DNA of 64,000 nucleotides from Magnolia sinica (GCF_029962835.1 NC_080582.1:21832032-21896031), one strand, 5' to 3'; counted from the first letter of the stretch, positions 34,336 to 46,445 are shown. Numbers and translations are program-made. The notes: generated from the letters alone by a model not told the origin.

Positions 34336-34923
34336 AATATATGATTTTGGGGTAGAATGAGCTACTTTAGCCAACCAACCCAGCTACGCCGGGTTGCGCT
34401 GCCCGGAATTGCGAAAAACCCCTTGATTAACGGTCGTTTCCTTGTTTTAATTTCGTTTTTACTATAAATAGTAAGTTTTAGTTTGATTATAACTCTTCAT
34501 CCGTTGGGCTTTAGGAGTTGCGCCCAACGTGAAAAGAGCTTAGAATAATTAGGGGAACGGTTTGGTGAAGCCAAATAGGACACTTACTATTTTTGGCCGA
34601 AAAGCTTGCGCACTAGTAGACATCACGACCGTCTATAAATAGTAAGTTTACTATTTATAGTAAGTCGCGGATTCTAAGAGTTTGAGTTGTAGTTTGATTA
34701 TGATTTCTTTCCCATTGCTTGATACCCTTATTTAAAGGGTTGTGAACTCGATTTTAATCATTCATCAATCAATTTCGAATTTATTAGAATTTATTTCTAT
34801 TTTCTGCTTTCTTTCCTCGTGGATTCGAGAAGTCTCTGTGAGGAGTCCAGAGAAGTTCCGTGGATTCGGAATAGTTATCCTCTTGAGGAAGACGGTGCTC
34901 GACCTCACGTCCTCCCCTGCGTC
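34336..34923 (+). repeat. LTR 1 of the array
   Basis: 588 bp, AATATATGATTTTGGGG to CCCCTGCGTC. The homology with LTR 2 and LTR 3 begins exactly where the 103-bp flank ends. A TG...CA reading would start at 34342. Confidence 0.88.
34633..34660. promoter_or_regulatory. Perfect palindrome holding a TATA box on each strand
   Basis: CTATAAATAGTAA, two bases, then its exact inverse. A third copy of the half-site is at 34462-34474. Also at 39811-39838 and 45018-45045. A role as core promoter is inferred from the TATAAATA sequence. Confidence 0.6.
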
Positions 34924-34925
34924 GC

Positions 34926-34985
34926 AAAACAGATGGACATAGGGATTTATCACAAACATCTTGGTGGGCCCTATCTATGGCTAAG
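34926..34985 (+). repeat. Foldback-arm-like sequence in the leader of internal region 1
   Basis: AGATGGACATAGGGATTTAT then CATCTTGGTGGGCCC, matching the order of a foldback right arm (21230-21281). No usual primer site is found after the LTR. Same in the second copy at 40104-40163. Confidence 0.5.
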
Positions 34986-35006
34986 TAACCTGCTCTCTAG
35001 ACTTAA

Positions 35007-36230
35007 ATGTCCACCGACCAGTAGCGCAACGAGAGAATCAGCAAGCCATGCAAGGGCTGCAGGCTTCCATCGACCGCATAGCGGATCTCTTGGCGGAAAA
35101 CCTAAGGCAACTCCGTGTTCCTGGTGGCAATCCTCCACCCCCAATTAATCGCCCTGATCGCAGGATAGTACCAACAGTGCATCCAAGGGTCATTCTTGAG
35201 GAAGGGGGCTCCAGTGAGGAGGAAATCGACGACATACTCTTCCAACACCCCAGACATGGCGGCGATCGAGTAGATCGAACGGATCGAGAATTCAAGATGA
35301 GGGTTGATATTCCTAGCTTCAATGGCCAATTACACATTGAGGATTTCCTCGATTGGCTTTATGAAGTTGAGTGATTTTTGACTATATGGACATCCTGAAG
35401 TAAAGAAGGTCAAGCTTGTGGCCTACAAGTTGAAAGGAGGAGCTTGAGCTTGGTGGGAACAAATGCAACTCGCGCGAACCAGGCGTGAAAGCACCAATCC
35501 GCACTGGCAACGGAGCAGCTATTACGTGCCCGATTCCTCCCTAGCGATTACGATCGTATTATTCCAACAATACCAAAATTGTCGACAGGTAGTCGGTCGG
35601 TGAGAGAATACGCAGAAGAATTTTACAGGCGGCGCGTAACGATTTGGTCGAGACCGAATCGCAGCAAGTCGCCGATTCAACGGTGGATTGCGTATGGCTA
35701 TCCAGGATCGGGTCGAGATGCACGTCTGGACGATGAATGATGCGATCAAGTTGGCTACTCGTGCAGAAGTGCACTTGAACGTTCTAACACACGGACCTAT
35801 CCTATCACAAGAGTCATCGCAGCCCCAGGGAACTGCACAGCCTAAGGGGAAGGAGCCCGTAAGAGCACGCACTCAACCTCCTACGTTTGAGAACCGAGAT
35901 CAGGGAAGTGGGCAAGCTAGACCCCAAAGGGGCGTATCGACTGCTGCTGGTCCAAGTAGAATCTCGAACCCCTATGCTCGGCCAAGGCCCGATAACTGCT
36001 ATCGTTGTGGCCAACCGGGCCACCTATCAAATACTTGTCCCCAGCGAAAAGTGGCAAACCTCGCCATCAATGATGGTAGTACTGATAACGCTTATGAAGA
36101 TCCAGATATTGAAGAACAGGAGCATACCACCGAGGACGAGGCAGATGATTCAGGTTGGATTCAGCAAGATCACGGCGAGTCGCTTGTCGTGAGGCGACTA
36201 TTATATGCGCCAAGAAAAGAAGTGCATCCA
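35007..36230 (+). pseudogene. gag: gag of array copy 1, frameshifted
   Basis: The ATG at 35007 is followed by a TAG after five codons because of a two-base insertion relative to copy 2. The frame then reads MQGLQASIDRIADLLAENLR (35048), through VDIPSFNGQLHIEDFLDWLY to TGA 35372. Small deletions shift the frame several times between 35374 and 35688. The CCHC knuckle is intact (CYRCGQPGHLSNTC, near 35998-36040). Gag would form the particle. The matching text of copy 2 shows each break is private to this copy. Confidence 0.86.
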
Positions 36231-38075
36231 CAGCGGCATAACATCTTCCGCACTAGGTGTACGGTGAATCGAAAGGTTTGTGACATAATCATTGACAGTG
36301 GAAGCAGCGAGAACATCGTCTCCAAGGTCATGGTGGAAAAATTGCAATTGAAAACGGAGCGTCATCCCTCTCCATATACAATCGGTTGGATCAAGAAGAT
36401 TAACGAAATAAAGGTAACTGAACGGTGCACCATATCCTTTTCAATTAGTAAACATTATAAGGATGAAGTAGTATGCGATGTGGTTAACATGAAAGCATGT
36501 CACATACTACTCGGTCGGCCCTGGCAATCTGACCGTGAAGCCACTCATAAAGGGCGAGATAATATATATATCTTCGTTAAGGACGGCCGGAAGACCAAAT
36601 TGGCCCCTATGGATCCAGAGGGACTACCTCAAACTTCTAAAGTAGAGGGTCATTTTCTCTTAACCATACAGGACTTCGTGGAAGAATCAAAGGAAACAGG
36701 ACAAACTTATGCATTAATTGTAAAAGGGGAAGAACTCAAGCTTACCAATATCCCTGAAAGACTAAGGCCCCTGCTACATGAATTCAAAGAAATCTGGCCC
36801 GATGACCTTCTCGATGGGTTACCCCCCATGTGGGATATCTAACACCATATCGACTTTGTCCCTGGGTTCAGTTTACCTAATCGTCCTCATTATCGAATGA
36901 GTCCGAATGAGTGCGAGATTCTGCAGGGACAAGTAGAGGAGTTGATCCATAAGGGTCTTATTCGAGAGAGCATGAGTCCATGTGTTGTACCAATTCTATT
37001 AACTCCAAAGAAAGATGGGAGTTGGCGCATGTGTGTCGACAGCCGAGCCATCAACAAAATCACCATAAAATACAGGTTTCCTATACCACGGTTAGACGAT
37101 ATGCTGGACATGCTAGAGGGTGCAAAAATATTCTCTAAATTGGACCTAAGGAGCGGCTACCATCAGATTCGAATACGGTCGGGTGATGAGTGGAAAACAG
37201 CCTTTAAGACCAAGGAAGGATTATACGAATGGATGGTCATGCCCTTTAGTCTTTCGAATGCGCCTAGCACATTTATGAGATTGATGAACCAAGTTCTGAA
37301 ACCTTTCATTGGGCGGTTCGTTGTGGTTTACTTCGATGATATTTTGATATACAGTCAAGACGAAACCACCCATATGGAACACCTCAAGAAGGTCCTTCAA
37401 GTGCTCACTAAAAATAAACTGTATCTCAATTTAAAAAAGTGCAGCTTCATGACTGATAGCCTATTATTTCTGGGTTTTGTCGTCACATCCACGGGCATTC
37501 GGGTGGATGAGGAAAAGGTGAAGGCAATCAGAGAATGGCCGGTTCCTACAAATATTCACGAAGTGCGAAGTTTTCATGGACTGATGACATCTTATCGTCG
37601 GTTCGTGAAAAATTTCAGTACCATTATGTCACCAATCACAAATTGCATGAAGAAATGAAAGTTTCAGTGGACTGACGAAGCCGACAGGAGCTTTGTCGAA
37701 ATCAAGCGCAGATTATCCACGACCTCGGTTTTTGTACTTCCCAACTTCGACAAACTGTTTGAAGTCGAATGTAATGCCTCATATGTCGGAATTGTGGGAG
37801 TTTTGTCTTAAGAAGGTAGGCCGGTAGCCTTTTACAGCGAGAAACTTAGTGATGCACGTAAGAAGTGGTCTACATATGAGATTGAGTTATACGCGGTGGT
37901 CCAGGCACTGCGGCACTAGCGACATTATTTGATTCAAAGGGAATTCATACTTTACACGGACCATCAAGCTCTCAAATTCATTAATAATCAAGCTAACATT
38001 AACCGTGTGCATGTTAGGTGGATCTCGTTTTTGCAGGAATTCACGTTCGTACTAAAACATAAGTCAGGGCAACTG
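36231..38075 (+). pseudogene. Protease, RT and RNase H of array copy 1, four stops
   Basis: The protease active site IIDSGSSENIVSK is at about 36289. RT includes [13 protein letters not shown] (37021), [16 protein letters not shown], and [10 protein letters not shown] (37329), with the catalytic pair kept. In-frame stops are TAA 36840, TGA 37656, TAA 37809 and TAG 37917. The RNase H motif reads V-E-C-N-A-S, an Asn where copy 2 has the catalytic Asp. A 13-base deletion near 38070, relative to copy 2, shifts the frame out of RNase H. The protein would have been the polyprotein core for cDNA synthesis. Confidence 0.86.
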
Positions 38076-39471
38076 ATGCACTGAGTCGCCGCGCAACTTT
38101 GTTAGTCACCATGAGCAATGAGGTTGTCGGGTTCGAGCGCCTCAAAGACATATATGCCGATGACGACGACTTCAAGGACGCATGGGTTAGATGCCAAGAA
38201 GGTCACCCCGATGACTTACATATGCAAGACGGGTTCCTTTTCAAGGGAAATCGATTGTGCATCCCAAACAGTTCGCTAAGGGAACAGATAATCCAAGAGC
38301 TACATGGAGGTGGCCTCAGTAGACACTTTGGGCGAGACAAGACGCGAGCTCTTGTGGAAGAACGGTATTACTGGCCGCAATTGGTACGTGATGTGGGAAA
38401 GGCAGTCCAACGTTGTTATATTTGTCAAACCTCTAAGGAGCAATCTCATAATACAGGCCTTTACACTCCGTTACCCGTGCCTGACGGCCCTTGGGAGGAT
38501 TTATCTATGGACTTCGTGCTTGGTCTCCCACGAACACAACGCGGCATGGATTCGGTGTTCGTGGTGGTAGATCGTTTCTCCAAGATGGCGCACTTTATTC
38601 CATGCAAGAAGACTCTCGATGCAACACACGTGGCGAATCTATTCTTCAGAGAAATTGTGCGGCTACACGGGGTTCCCAAGACTATTACTTCTGACCGTGA
38701 CACGAAGTTCATAAGCCACTTTTGGCAGACTTTGTGGACTTGATTCGATACACGACTTCAGTTCAGCAGCGCCTACCACCCACAGACTAACGGTCAAACT
38801 GAGGTTGTGAATCGCACGTTGGGAAACCTCCTTCGATGTATTTCAGGAGAAAACCGAAGTAGTGAGATTTGGCTTTGTCTCAAGCGGAGTTTGCATTCAA
38901 CAACATGGTGAACCGCTCGACAGAAAAATCCCCGTTCCAGGTTATTTATGGACGAGTCCCTCGCCACACACTAGACTTGGTCCCTCTGCCCAAGCTCCCA
39001 GGCATGAGCATTGCAGCGGAACATATGACTGACAAGATCATGGGCATTCATGCGGAAGTACAAACCAAGCTACATGCCTCGAACGAAAAATACAAGGAGA
39101 AAGCCGACAAGCATCGGCGACAAAAAGTGTTCGAGGTGGGTGACCAAGTAATGGTCCATCTGCGTAAAGAACGATTTCCGACCGGAACGTACAACAAGTT
39201 GAAGAATAAAAAGATTGGACCGGTACCAATCATCCGAAAGATCAATGACAACGCTTATGTTGTTGATCTTCCAGATGACATGGCGATCTCACGGACTTTC
39301 AACGTCGCGGACTTGTTCGAGTATCATGAACCAGCGCATGATGAGAACTCGAGGACGAGTTCTTTTGAAGTGGAGGGGACTGATGTAGAGCGGGTCGCGG
39401 ACGTTTCATGGCCAAGATGGATCGAAAAGGCCCGGTCGGAAGCGGAAGTGATCAAGACCATCGGACCTTAG
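38076..39471 (+). pseudogene. Integrase of array copy 1, one stop and one frameshift
   Basis: The zinc region ([15 protein letters not shown], then CYICQTSK) is near 38299-38440. The core motifs SMDFVLGLP (38505) and TSDRDTKF (38691) hold the two Asp residues. TGA at 38741 then interrupts, and a one-base loss near 38848 shifts the frame before [17 protein letters not shown] (38869). The Glu lies between them in [10 protein letters not shown]. The C-terminal tail ends [15 protein letters not shown] and then an acidic stretch; no chromodomain is obvious. Confidence 0.86.
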
Positions 39472-39513
39472 ATCGGGCGTATCTCGCAATCCGGAATGAG
39501 TTAGCTGACGTAA

Positions 39514-40101
39514 AATATATGATTTTGGGGTAGAATGAGCTACTTTAGCCAACCAACCCAGCTACGCCGGGTTGCGCTGCCCGGAATTGCGAAAAACCCC
39601 TTGATTAACGGTCGTTTCCTTGTTTTAATTTCGTTTTTACTATAAATAGTAAGTTTTAGTTTGATTATAACTCTTCATCCGTTGGGCTTTAGGAGTTGCG
39701 CCCAACGTGAAAAGAGCTTAGAATAATTAGGGGAACGGTTTGGTGAAGCCAAATAGGACACTTACTATTTTTGGCCGAAAACCTTGCGCACTAGTAGACA
39801 TCACGACCGTCTATAAATAGTAAGTTTACTATTTATAGTAAGTCGCGGATTCTAGGAGTTTGAGTTATAGTTTGATTATGATTTCTTTCCCATTGCTTGA
39901 TACCCTTATTTAAAGGGTTGTGAACTCGATTTTAATCATTCATCAATCAATTTCGAATTTATTAGAATTTATTTCTATTTTCTGCTTTCTTTCCTCGTGG
40001 ATTCGAGAAGTCTCTGTGAGGAGTCCAGAGAAGTTCCGTGGATTCGGAATAGTTATCCTCTTGAGGAAGACGGTGCTCGACCTCACGTCCTCCCCTGCGT
40101 C
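39514..40101 (+). repeat. LTR 2 of the array, shared by both copies
   Basis: 588 bp, the same length as LTR 1, with about 3 substitutions. It serves as 3' LTR of copy 1 and 5' LTR of copy 2. Confidence 0.9.
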
Positions 40102-40184
40102 ACAAAATAGATGGACATAGGGATTTATCACAAACATCTTGGTGGGCCCCATCTATGGTTGAGTAACCTGCTCTCTAGACTTAA

Positions 40185-41465
40185 ATGTCCACCGAAGTAG
40201 CGCAACGAGAGAATCAGCAAGCCATGCAAGGGCTGCAGGCTTCCATCGACCGCATAGCGGATCTCTTGGCGGAAAACCTAAGGCAACTCCGTGTTCCTGG
40301 TGGCAATCCTCCACCCCCAATTAATCGCCCTGATCGCAGGATAGTACCAACAGTGCATCCAAGGGTCATTCCTGAGGAAGGGGGCTCCAGTGAGGAGGAA
40401 ATCGACGACATACTCTTCCAACACCCCAGACATGGCGGCGATCGAGTAGATCGAACGGATCGAGAATTCAAGATGAGGGTTGATATTCCTAGCTTCAATG
40501 GCCAATTACACATTGAGGATTTCCTCGATTGGCTTTCTGAAGTTGAGCGATTTTTTGACTATATGGACATCCCTGAAGCAAAGAAGGTCAAGCTTGTGGC
40601 CTACAAGTTGAAAGGAGGAGCTTCAGCTTGGTGGGAACAACTGCAACTCGCGCGAACTAGGCAGACGAAAGCACCAATCAACACCTGGCAGTGGATGAAG
40701 CAGCTACTACGTGCTTGATTCCTCCCTAGCGATTACGATCAGGTATTATTCCAACAATACCAAAATTGTCGACAGGGAAGTCGGTCGGTGAGAGAATACA
40801 CAGAAGAATTTTACCACCTGGTGACGCGTAACGATTTGGTTGAGACTGAATCGCAGCAAGTTGCCCGATTCAACGGTGGATTACGTATGACTATCCAGGA
40901 TCGGATCCAGATGCAGTCCGTCTTAATGATGAATGACGCGATTAAGTTGGCTACTCGGGCAGAAGCGCAACTTGAACGTCCTAACACACGGAACTATCCT
41001 ACTGCAAGGATTCCTATGGCAGGTCCGCCCCAGGGAACTGCACAGCCCAAGGGGAAGGAGCCCATAGGAGCACGCGCTCAACCTCCTATGTCTGAGAAAC
41101 GAGATCAGGGAAGCGGGTAAGCTAGACCCCAAAGGGGCGTATTGACTACTGATGGTCCAAGTAGAATCTTAAACCCCTATGCTCGGCCAAGTCCCGACAA
41201 CTATCGTTGTGGCCAACCGGGCCACCTATCAAATACTTGTCCCCAGCGAAAAGTGGCAAACCTCGCCATCAATGATGGTAGTGCTGATAACGCTTATGAA
41301 GATCCAGATATTGAAGAACAGGAGCATACCACCGAGGACGAGACAAATGATTCAGGTTGGGTTCAGCAAGATCACGGTGAGTCGCTCGTCATAAGGCGAC
41401 TATTATATGCGCCAAGAAAAGAAGTGCATCCACAGGGCATAACATCTTCTGCATTAGGTGTACGG
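40185..41465 (+). pseudogene. gag: gag of array copy 2, two stops
   Basis: ATG at 40185 (MSTEVAQRENQQAMQGLQAS). The gag core reads LVAYKLKGGASAWWEQLQLA. TGA at 40716 and TAA at 41118 interrupt a frame that is otherwise open to about 41440. The zinc knuckle reads NYRCGQPGHLSNTC: the first cysteine is gone by a three-base deletion, so it can no longer bind zinc normally. One base is lost near 41435, shifting the frame into the protease. Confidence 0.87.
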
Positions 41466-43310
41466 TGAATCGAAAGGTTTATGACGTGATCATTGACAGT
41501 GGGAGTAGCGAGAACATCATCTCCAAGGTCATGGTGGAAAAATTGCAATTGAAAACGGAGCGTCATCCCTCTCCATATACAATCGGTTGGATCAAGAAGG
41601 TCAGCGAAACAAAGGTAACTGAACGGTGCACCATATCCTTTTCAATTGGCAAACATTATAAGGATGAAGTAGTATGCGATGTGGTCGACATGGAAGCATG
41701 TCACATACTACTCGGTCGGCCCTGGCAATCTGACCGTGATGCCACTCATAAAGGGCGAGATAATATATATATCTTCGTCAAGGACGGCCGAAAGACCATA
41801 TTGGCCCCTATGGATCCAGAGGGACCACCTGAAACTTCTAAAGTGGAGGGCCGTTTTCTCTTAACCATACGGGACTTCGTGGAAGAATCAAAGGAAACAG
41901 GACAGACTTATGCATTAATTGTAAAAGGGGAAGAACTCGAGCCTACCAACATCCCTGAAATACTAAGGCCCCTGCTACATGAATTCAAAGAAATCTGGCC
42001 CGATGACCTTCCCGATGGGTTACCCCCATGCGGGATATCCAACACCATATCGACTTTGTCCCGGGTCCAGTTTACCGAATCGTCCCCATTATCGAATGAG
42101 TCCGAATGAGTGCGAGATTCTGCAGGGGACAAGTAGAGGAGTTGATCCGTAAGGGTCTTATTCGGGAGAGCATGAGTCCATGTGTACCAGCTCTATTAAC
42201 TCCAAAGAAAGATGGGAGTTGGCGCATGTGTGTTGACATCTGCGGATCAACAAAATCACCATAAAATACAGGTTTCCTATACCACGGTTGGACGATATCT
42301 TTGGACATGCTAGAGGGTGCAAAAATATTCTCTAAATTGGACCTAAGGAGCGCCTACCATCCGATTCGAATACGGTCGGGTGATGAGTGGAAAACGACCT
42401 TTAAAATCAAGGAAGGATTATACGAATGGATGGTCATGCCCTTCGGGCTTTCGAATGCGCCTAGCACATTTATGAGATTGATGAATCAAGTTCTGAAACC
42501 TTTCATTGGGCGGTTCGTTGTGGTTTACTTCGATGATATTTTGATATACAGTCAAGACGAAACCACCCATATGGAACACCTCAAGAAGGTCCTTCAAGTG
42601 CTCACTAAAAATAAACTGTACCTCAATTTAAAAAAGTGCAGCTTCATGACTGATAGCCTATTGTTTCTGGGTTTTGTCGTCACATCCACGGGCATTCGGG
42701 TGGATGAGGAAAAGGTGAAGGCAATCAGAGAATGGCCGGTTCCTACAAATATTCACGAAGTGCGAAGTTTTCATGGACTGGCGACATTCTATCGTCGGTT
42801 CGTGAAAAATTTCAGTACCATTGTGTCACCAATCACAGATTGCATGAAGAAAGGGCAGTTTCAGTGGACTGACGAAGCCGACAGGAGCTTTGCCGAAATC
42901 AAGTGCAGACTATCCACGACCCCAGTTCTTGTACTTCCCAACTTCGACAAACTGTTTGAAGTCGAATGTGATGCCTCATATGTCGGAATTGGGGGAGTTT
43001 TGTCTCAAGAAGGTAGGCCGGTAGCCTTCTACAGTGAGAAACTTAGCGATGCACGTAAGAAGTGGTCTACATATGAGATCGAGTTATACGCGGTGGTCCA
43101 GGCACTACTGGCGACATTATTTGATTCAAAGGGAATTCATACTTTACACGGACCATCAAGCTCTCAAATTCATTAATAGTCAAGCTAACATTAACCGTGT
43201 GCATGCTAGGTGGATCTCGTTTTTGCAGGAATTCACGTTCGTACTAAAACATAAGTCAGGGCAACAGAACAAGGTAGCTGATGCACTGAGTCGCCGCGCA
43301 ACTTTGTTAG
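41465..43310 (+). pseudogene. Protease, RT and RNase H of array copy 2, frameshifted
   Basis: The protease IIDSGSSENIISK is at about 41486 and open to 42109. Small deletions around 42026-42300 break the frame through the first RT motifs. A long open stretch follows from 42301 with [36 protein letters not shown], the intact [10 protein letters not shown] box and the RNase [19 protein letters not shown]. Another shift near 43110 breaks RNase H. The other frame continues with [14 protein letters not shown] and ADALSRR. All catalytic residues seen here are kept, unlike copy 1. Confidence 0.87.
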
Positions 43311-44659
43311 TCACCATGAGCAATGAGGTTGTCGGGTTCGAGCGCCTCAAAGACATATATGCCGATGACGACGACTTCAAGGACGCATGGGTTAGATGCC
43401 AAGAAGGTCACCCCGATGACTTACATATGCAAGACGGGTTCCTTTTCAAGGGAAATCGATTGTGCATCCCAAACAGTTCGCTAAGGGAACAGATAATCTA
43501 AGAGCTACATGGAGGTGGCCTCAGTGGACACCTTGGGCGAGACAAGACGCGAGCTCTTGTGGAAGAATGGTATTACTGGCCGCAATTGGTACGTAATGTG
43601 GGAAAGACACTCCAACGTTGTTATATTTGTTAGACCTCTAAGGGGCAATCTCATAATATGGGCCTTTACACTCCGTTACCCGTGCCTGACGGCCCTTGGG
43701 AGGATTTATCTATGGACTTCGTGCTTGGTCTCCCACGAACACAACGCGGCATGGATTCGGTGTTCGTGGTAGTAGATCGTTTCTCCAAGATGGCGCACTT
43801 TATTCCATGCAAGAAGACTCTCGATGCAACACACGTGGCGAATCTATTCTTCAGAGAAATTGTGCGGCTACACGGGGTTCCCAAGACTATTACTTCTGAC
43901 CGTGACACGAAGTTCATAAGCCACTTTTGGCGGACTTTGTGGACTCGATTCGATACACGACTTCAGTTCAGCAGCGCCTACCACCCACAGACTGACGGTC
44001 AAACTGAGGTTGTGAATCGCACGTTGGGAAACCTCCTTCGATGTATTTCAGGAGAAAAACCGAAGCAGTGGGATTTGGCTTTGTCTCAAGCGGAGTTTGC
44101 ATTCAACAACATGGTGAACCGCTCGACAGGAAAATCCCCGTTCCAAGTTATTTATGGACGAGTCCCTCGCCACACACTAGACTTGGTCCCTCTGCCCAAG
44201 CTCCCAGGCATGAGCATTGCAGCAGAACATATGGCTGACAAGATCATGGGCATTCATGCGGAAGTACAAACCAAGTTACATGCCTCGAACGAAAAATACA
44301 AGGAGCAAGCCGACAAGCATCGGCGACAAAAAGTGTTCGAGGTGGGTGACCAAGTAATGGTCCATCTGCGCAAAGAGCGATTTCCGAGCGGAACGTACAA
44401 CAAGTTGAAGAATAAAAAGATTGGACCGGTACCAATCATCCGAAAGATCAATGACAACGCTTATGTTGTTGATCTTCTAGATGACATGGCGATCTCACGG
44501 ACTTTCAACGTCGTGGACCTGACCGAGTATCATGAACCAAAGCAGGATGAGAACTCAAGGACGAGTTCTTTTGAAGTGGAGGGGACTGATGTAGAGCGGG
44601 TCGCGGACAGTTTCATGGCCAAGATGGATCAGAAAAGGCCCGGTCGACGACAGAAGTGA
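43311..44659 (+). pseudogene. Integrase of array copy 2, two stops then a long open frame
   Basis: In one frame with the end of RNase H. TAA at 43499 and TAG near 43631 interrupt the zinc region. From 43658 the frame is open for 333 codons with [17 protein letters not shown] and [10 protein letters not shown], so the D-D-E triad is complete. The C-terminal domain reads [19 protein letters not shown] and NDNAYVVDL, then an acidic tail ending [13 protein letters not shown]. The tail lacks a recognisable chromodomain. This is the best preserved pol segment of the window, but no intact protein can be read from it. Confidence 0.88.
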
Positions 44660-44721
44660 TCCGGACCATCGGACCTTAGATCGGGCGTATCTCGCAATCC
44701 GGAATGAGTTACCTGACGTAA

Positions 44722-45307
44722 AATATATGATTTTGGGGTAGAACGAGCTACTTTAGCCAACCAACCCGCTACGCCGGGTTGCGCAGCCCGGAATTGCGAA
44801 AAACCCCTGGATCGACGGTCGTTTCCCTGTTTTAATTTCGTTTTTACTATAAATAGTAAGTTTTAGTTTGATTATAACTCTTCATCCGTCGGGCTTTAGG
44901 AGTTGCGCCCAACGTGAAAAGAGCTTAGAATAATTAGGGGAACGGTTTGGTGAAGCCAAATAGGACACTTACTATTTTTGGCCGAAAACCTTGCGCACTA
45001 GTAGACATCACGACCGTCTATAAATAGTAAGTTTACTATTTATAGTAAGTCGTGGATTCTAAGAGTTTGAGTTATAGTTTGATTATGCTTTGTTTCCCTT
45101 TGCTTGTTACCGTTTTTTTAAGGGTTGTGAACTCGATTTTAATCATTCATCAATCAATTTCAAATTTATTAGAATTTATTTCTATTTTCCGCTTTCTTTC
45201 CTCGTGGATTCGAGAAGTCTCGTGAGGAGTCCAGAGAAGTTCCGTGGATTCTGAATAGTTATCCTCTTGAGGAAGACGGTGCTCGACCTCACGTCCTCCC
45301 CTGCGTC
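44722..45307 (+). repeat. LTR 3 of the array, diverged
   Basis: 586 bp with about 20 differences from LTR 1 and LTR 2. It shares several states (GACGAGCTAC, TTTCCCTG) with the old fragment at 55979-56178, so it belongs to a different subfamily than LTR 1 and LTR 2. Confidence 0.88.
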
Positions 45308-45410
45308 ACTCGTGTATCTGTTTTAAACATCCAAATCTTTTCTTACGTGGTCACATGAAGAAATACGGCATTCTATGCTGCAAAGGCTTATGGAACGAAT
45401 CAAAGTATAT
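45308..45410. repeat. 103-bp direct repeat, right flank of the array
   Basis: Identical to 34233-34335. Flanking sequence continues as in the paralogue at 54700. Confidence 0.92.
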
Positions 45411-45995
45411 TTCATTTCATAATAAAAAGGTAAATAATTTTACATAAAATTATGTCAACTTCTACTCGTCTACTTTAAGTTCATTAAATAAGCCTGGTTG
45501 AAGGACCACAGACATGAAATGCATCTCTTTAAATCCACGGTTTTCTGACTCAGCAACTCGGAATGACTCGTCCGGTACTGAGTCGAGTCGGGACTCAGGC
45601 GAGTCTGGAGTGACTCATCCGGGTTGGTCCAATTCAGGTACACTAGAGGGGCTGACTCATCCGACTTGACTAGGACAAGTCCCATAAGTCAGCAATCCAT
45701 GCTTCAAATCCTTTGAAAGAAGATAAAGCAACTGTGAAAACTTTCAGCAACTGCTGTCCAAAACAGATCTTTCAGTTCAGCACACCATTTTCTCACCATG
45801 AATGAAAAGCAAGACCGATCCAATATCTTCGATTGAAAATACTAACCGTCCAACGTAGCTTGTTGTGGGAACACACATTTGAAACCCATTACCCAACAAG
45901 TCAATAATATATTCAAATAAAAGGAGCATCATTTTTACCAAGAGTGTCACCTTTTCCTTTTTCTTTTGAAACATACAAGAGTGTGACATTTTCTA
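45411..45995. repeat. Local duplicate of 54735-55330
   Basis: Continues the paralogy interrupted by the array: ATGAAATGCATCTCTTTAAA and AAAAGGAGCATCATTTTTAC occur in both. No gene seen. Confidence 0.78.
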
Positions 45996-46431
45996 CCTTT
46001 AAGTATTGTATTTAATGTCTTAAATCTAATCAGATTCTACGTAGATTTTTCGTGCAACTGCGAAATATGAGATTTATATCCGATTTCGTTTATGATTCTT
46101 TTTTATTTTGTTTGGGATTCTTCCTAAAACTATATATATGGGTGTAAACGGGATGGAGATGTATTATTCTAAAGCTTTCTAAAGAGATTTCAAGGGTTTC
46201 TAAAAAGGTTCTAGGGTTTGTAAAGGATGAGATTCGAGATTGTTCGAATCGGGTAAGTCCCATCTTTTTGTAATTTCTGTTTTTATAATGAAGATCTGTC
46301 GCTTTGTTCCGGAGTTTTTTCTCGAAAGAGTTTTCCACGTTAATTTTTTGTATTTTCTTATGCTTGCTTGGTGCTCTTGGATTGCTATCCTAGATACATC
46401 TTTGTGTGATTCTGTAGTCCAAAACCTAACA
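45996..46431 (+). repeat. 5' LTR of a second copia element, left limit approximate
   Basis: Ends in CTAACA two bases before the primer site. TATA-like CTATATATATGGG is at about 46129. The left limit is where the local duplication stops. Confidence 0.6.
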
Positions 46432-46433
46432 AA

Positions 46434-46445
46434 TGGTATCAAAGC
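46434..46445 (+). other. Primer binding site, initiator tRNA-Met type
   Basis: TGGTATCAAAGC, the same word as in the minus-strand copia element. Confidence 0.85.

Larger units (their letters stand above)
34336..45307 (+). mobile_element. Fused tandem array of two Ty3/gypsy chromovirus-like elements
   Basis: Order: LTR (588 bp), internal region 1, LTR (588 bp), internal region 2, LTR (586 bp), the middle LTR being shared. The gag style, protease IDSGSSEN, RT box YFDD, integrase and a C-terminal tail without a clear chromodomain suggest a chromovirus of the CRM/Reina/Galadriel group; I cannot choose among them. LTR 1 and LTR 2 differ at about 3 positions. LTR 3 differs from both at about 20. 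Both internal regions are broken by frameshifts and stops. Confidence 0.9.

Noticed and set aside
34765..34959. Frames in LTR 1 repeated in LTR 2
   Set aside because: They are conserved only because the LTRs are duplicates; they read through LTR end sequence.
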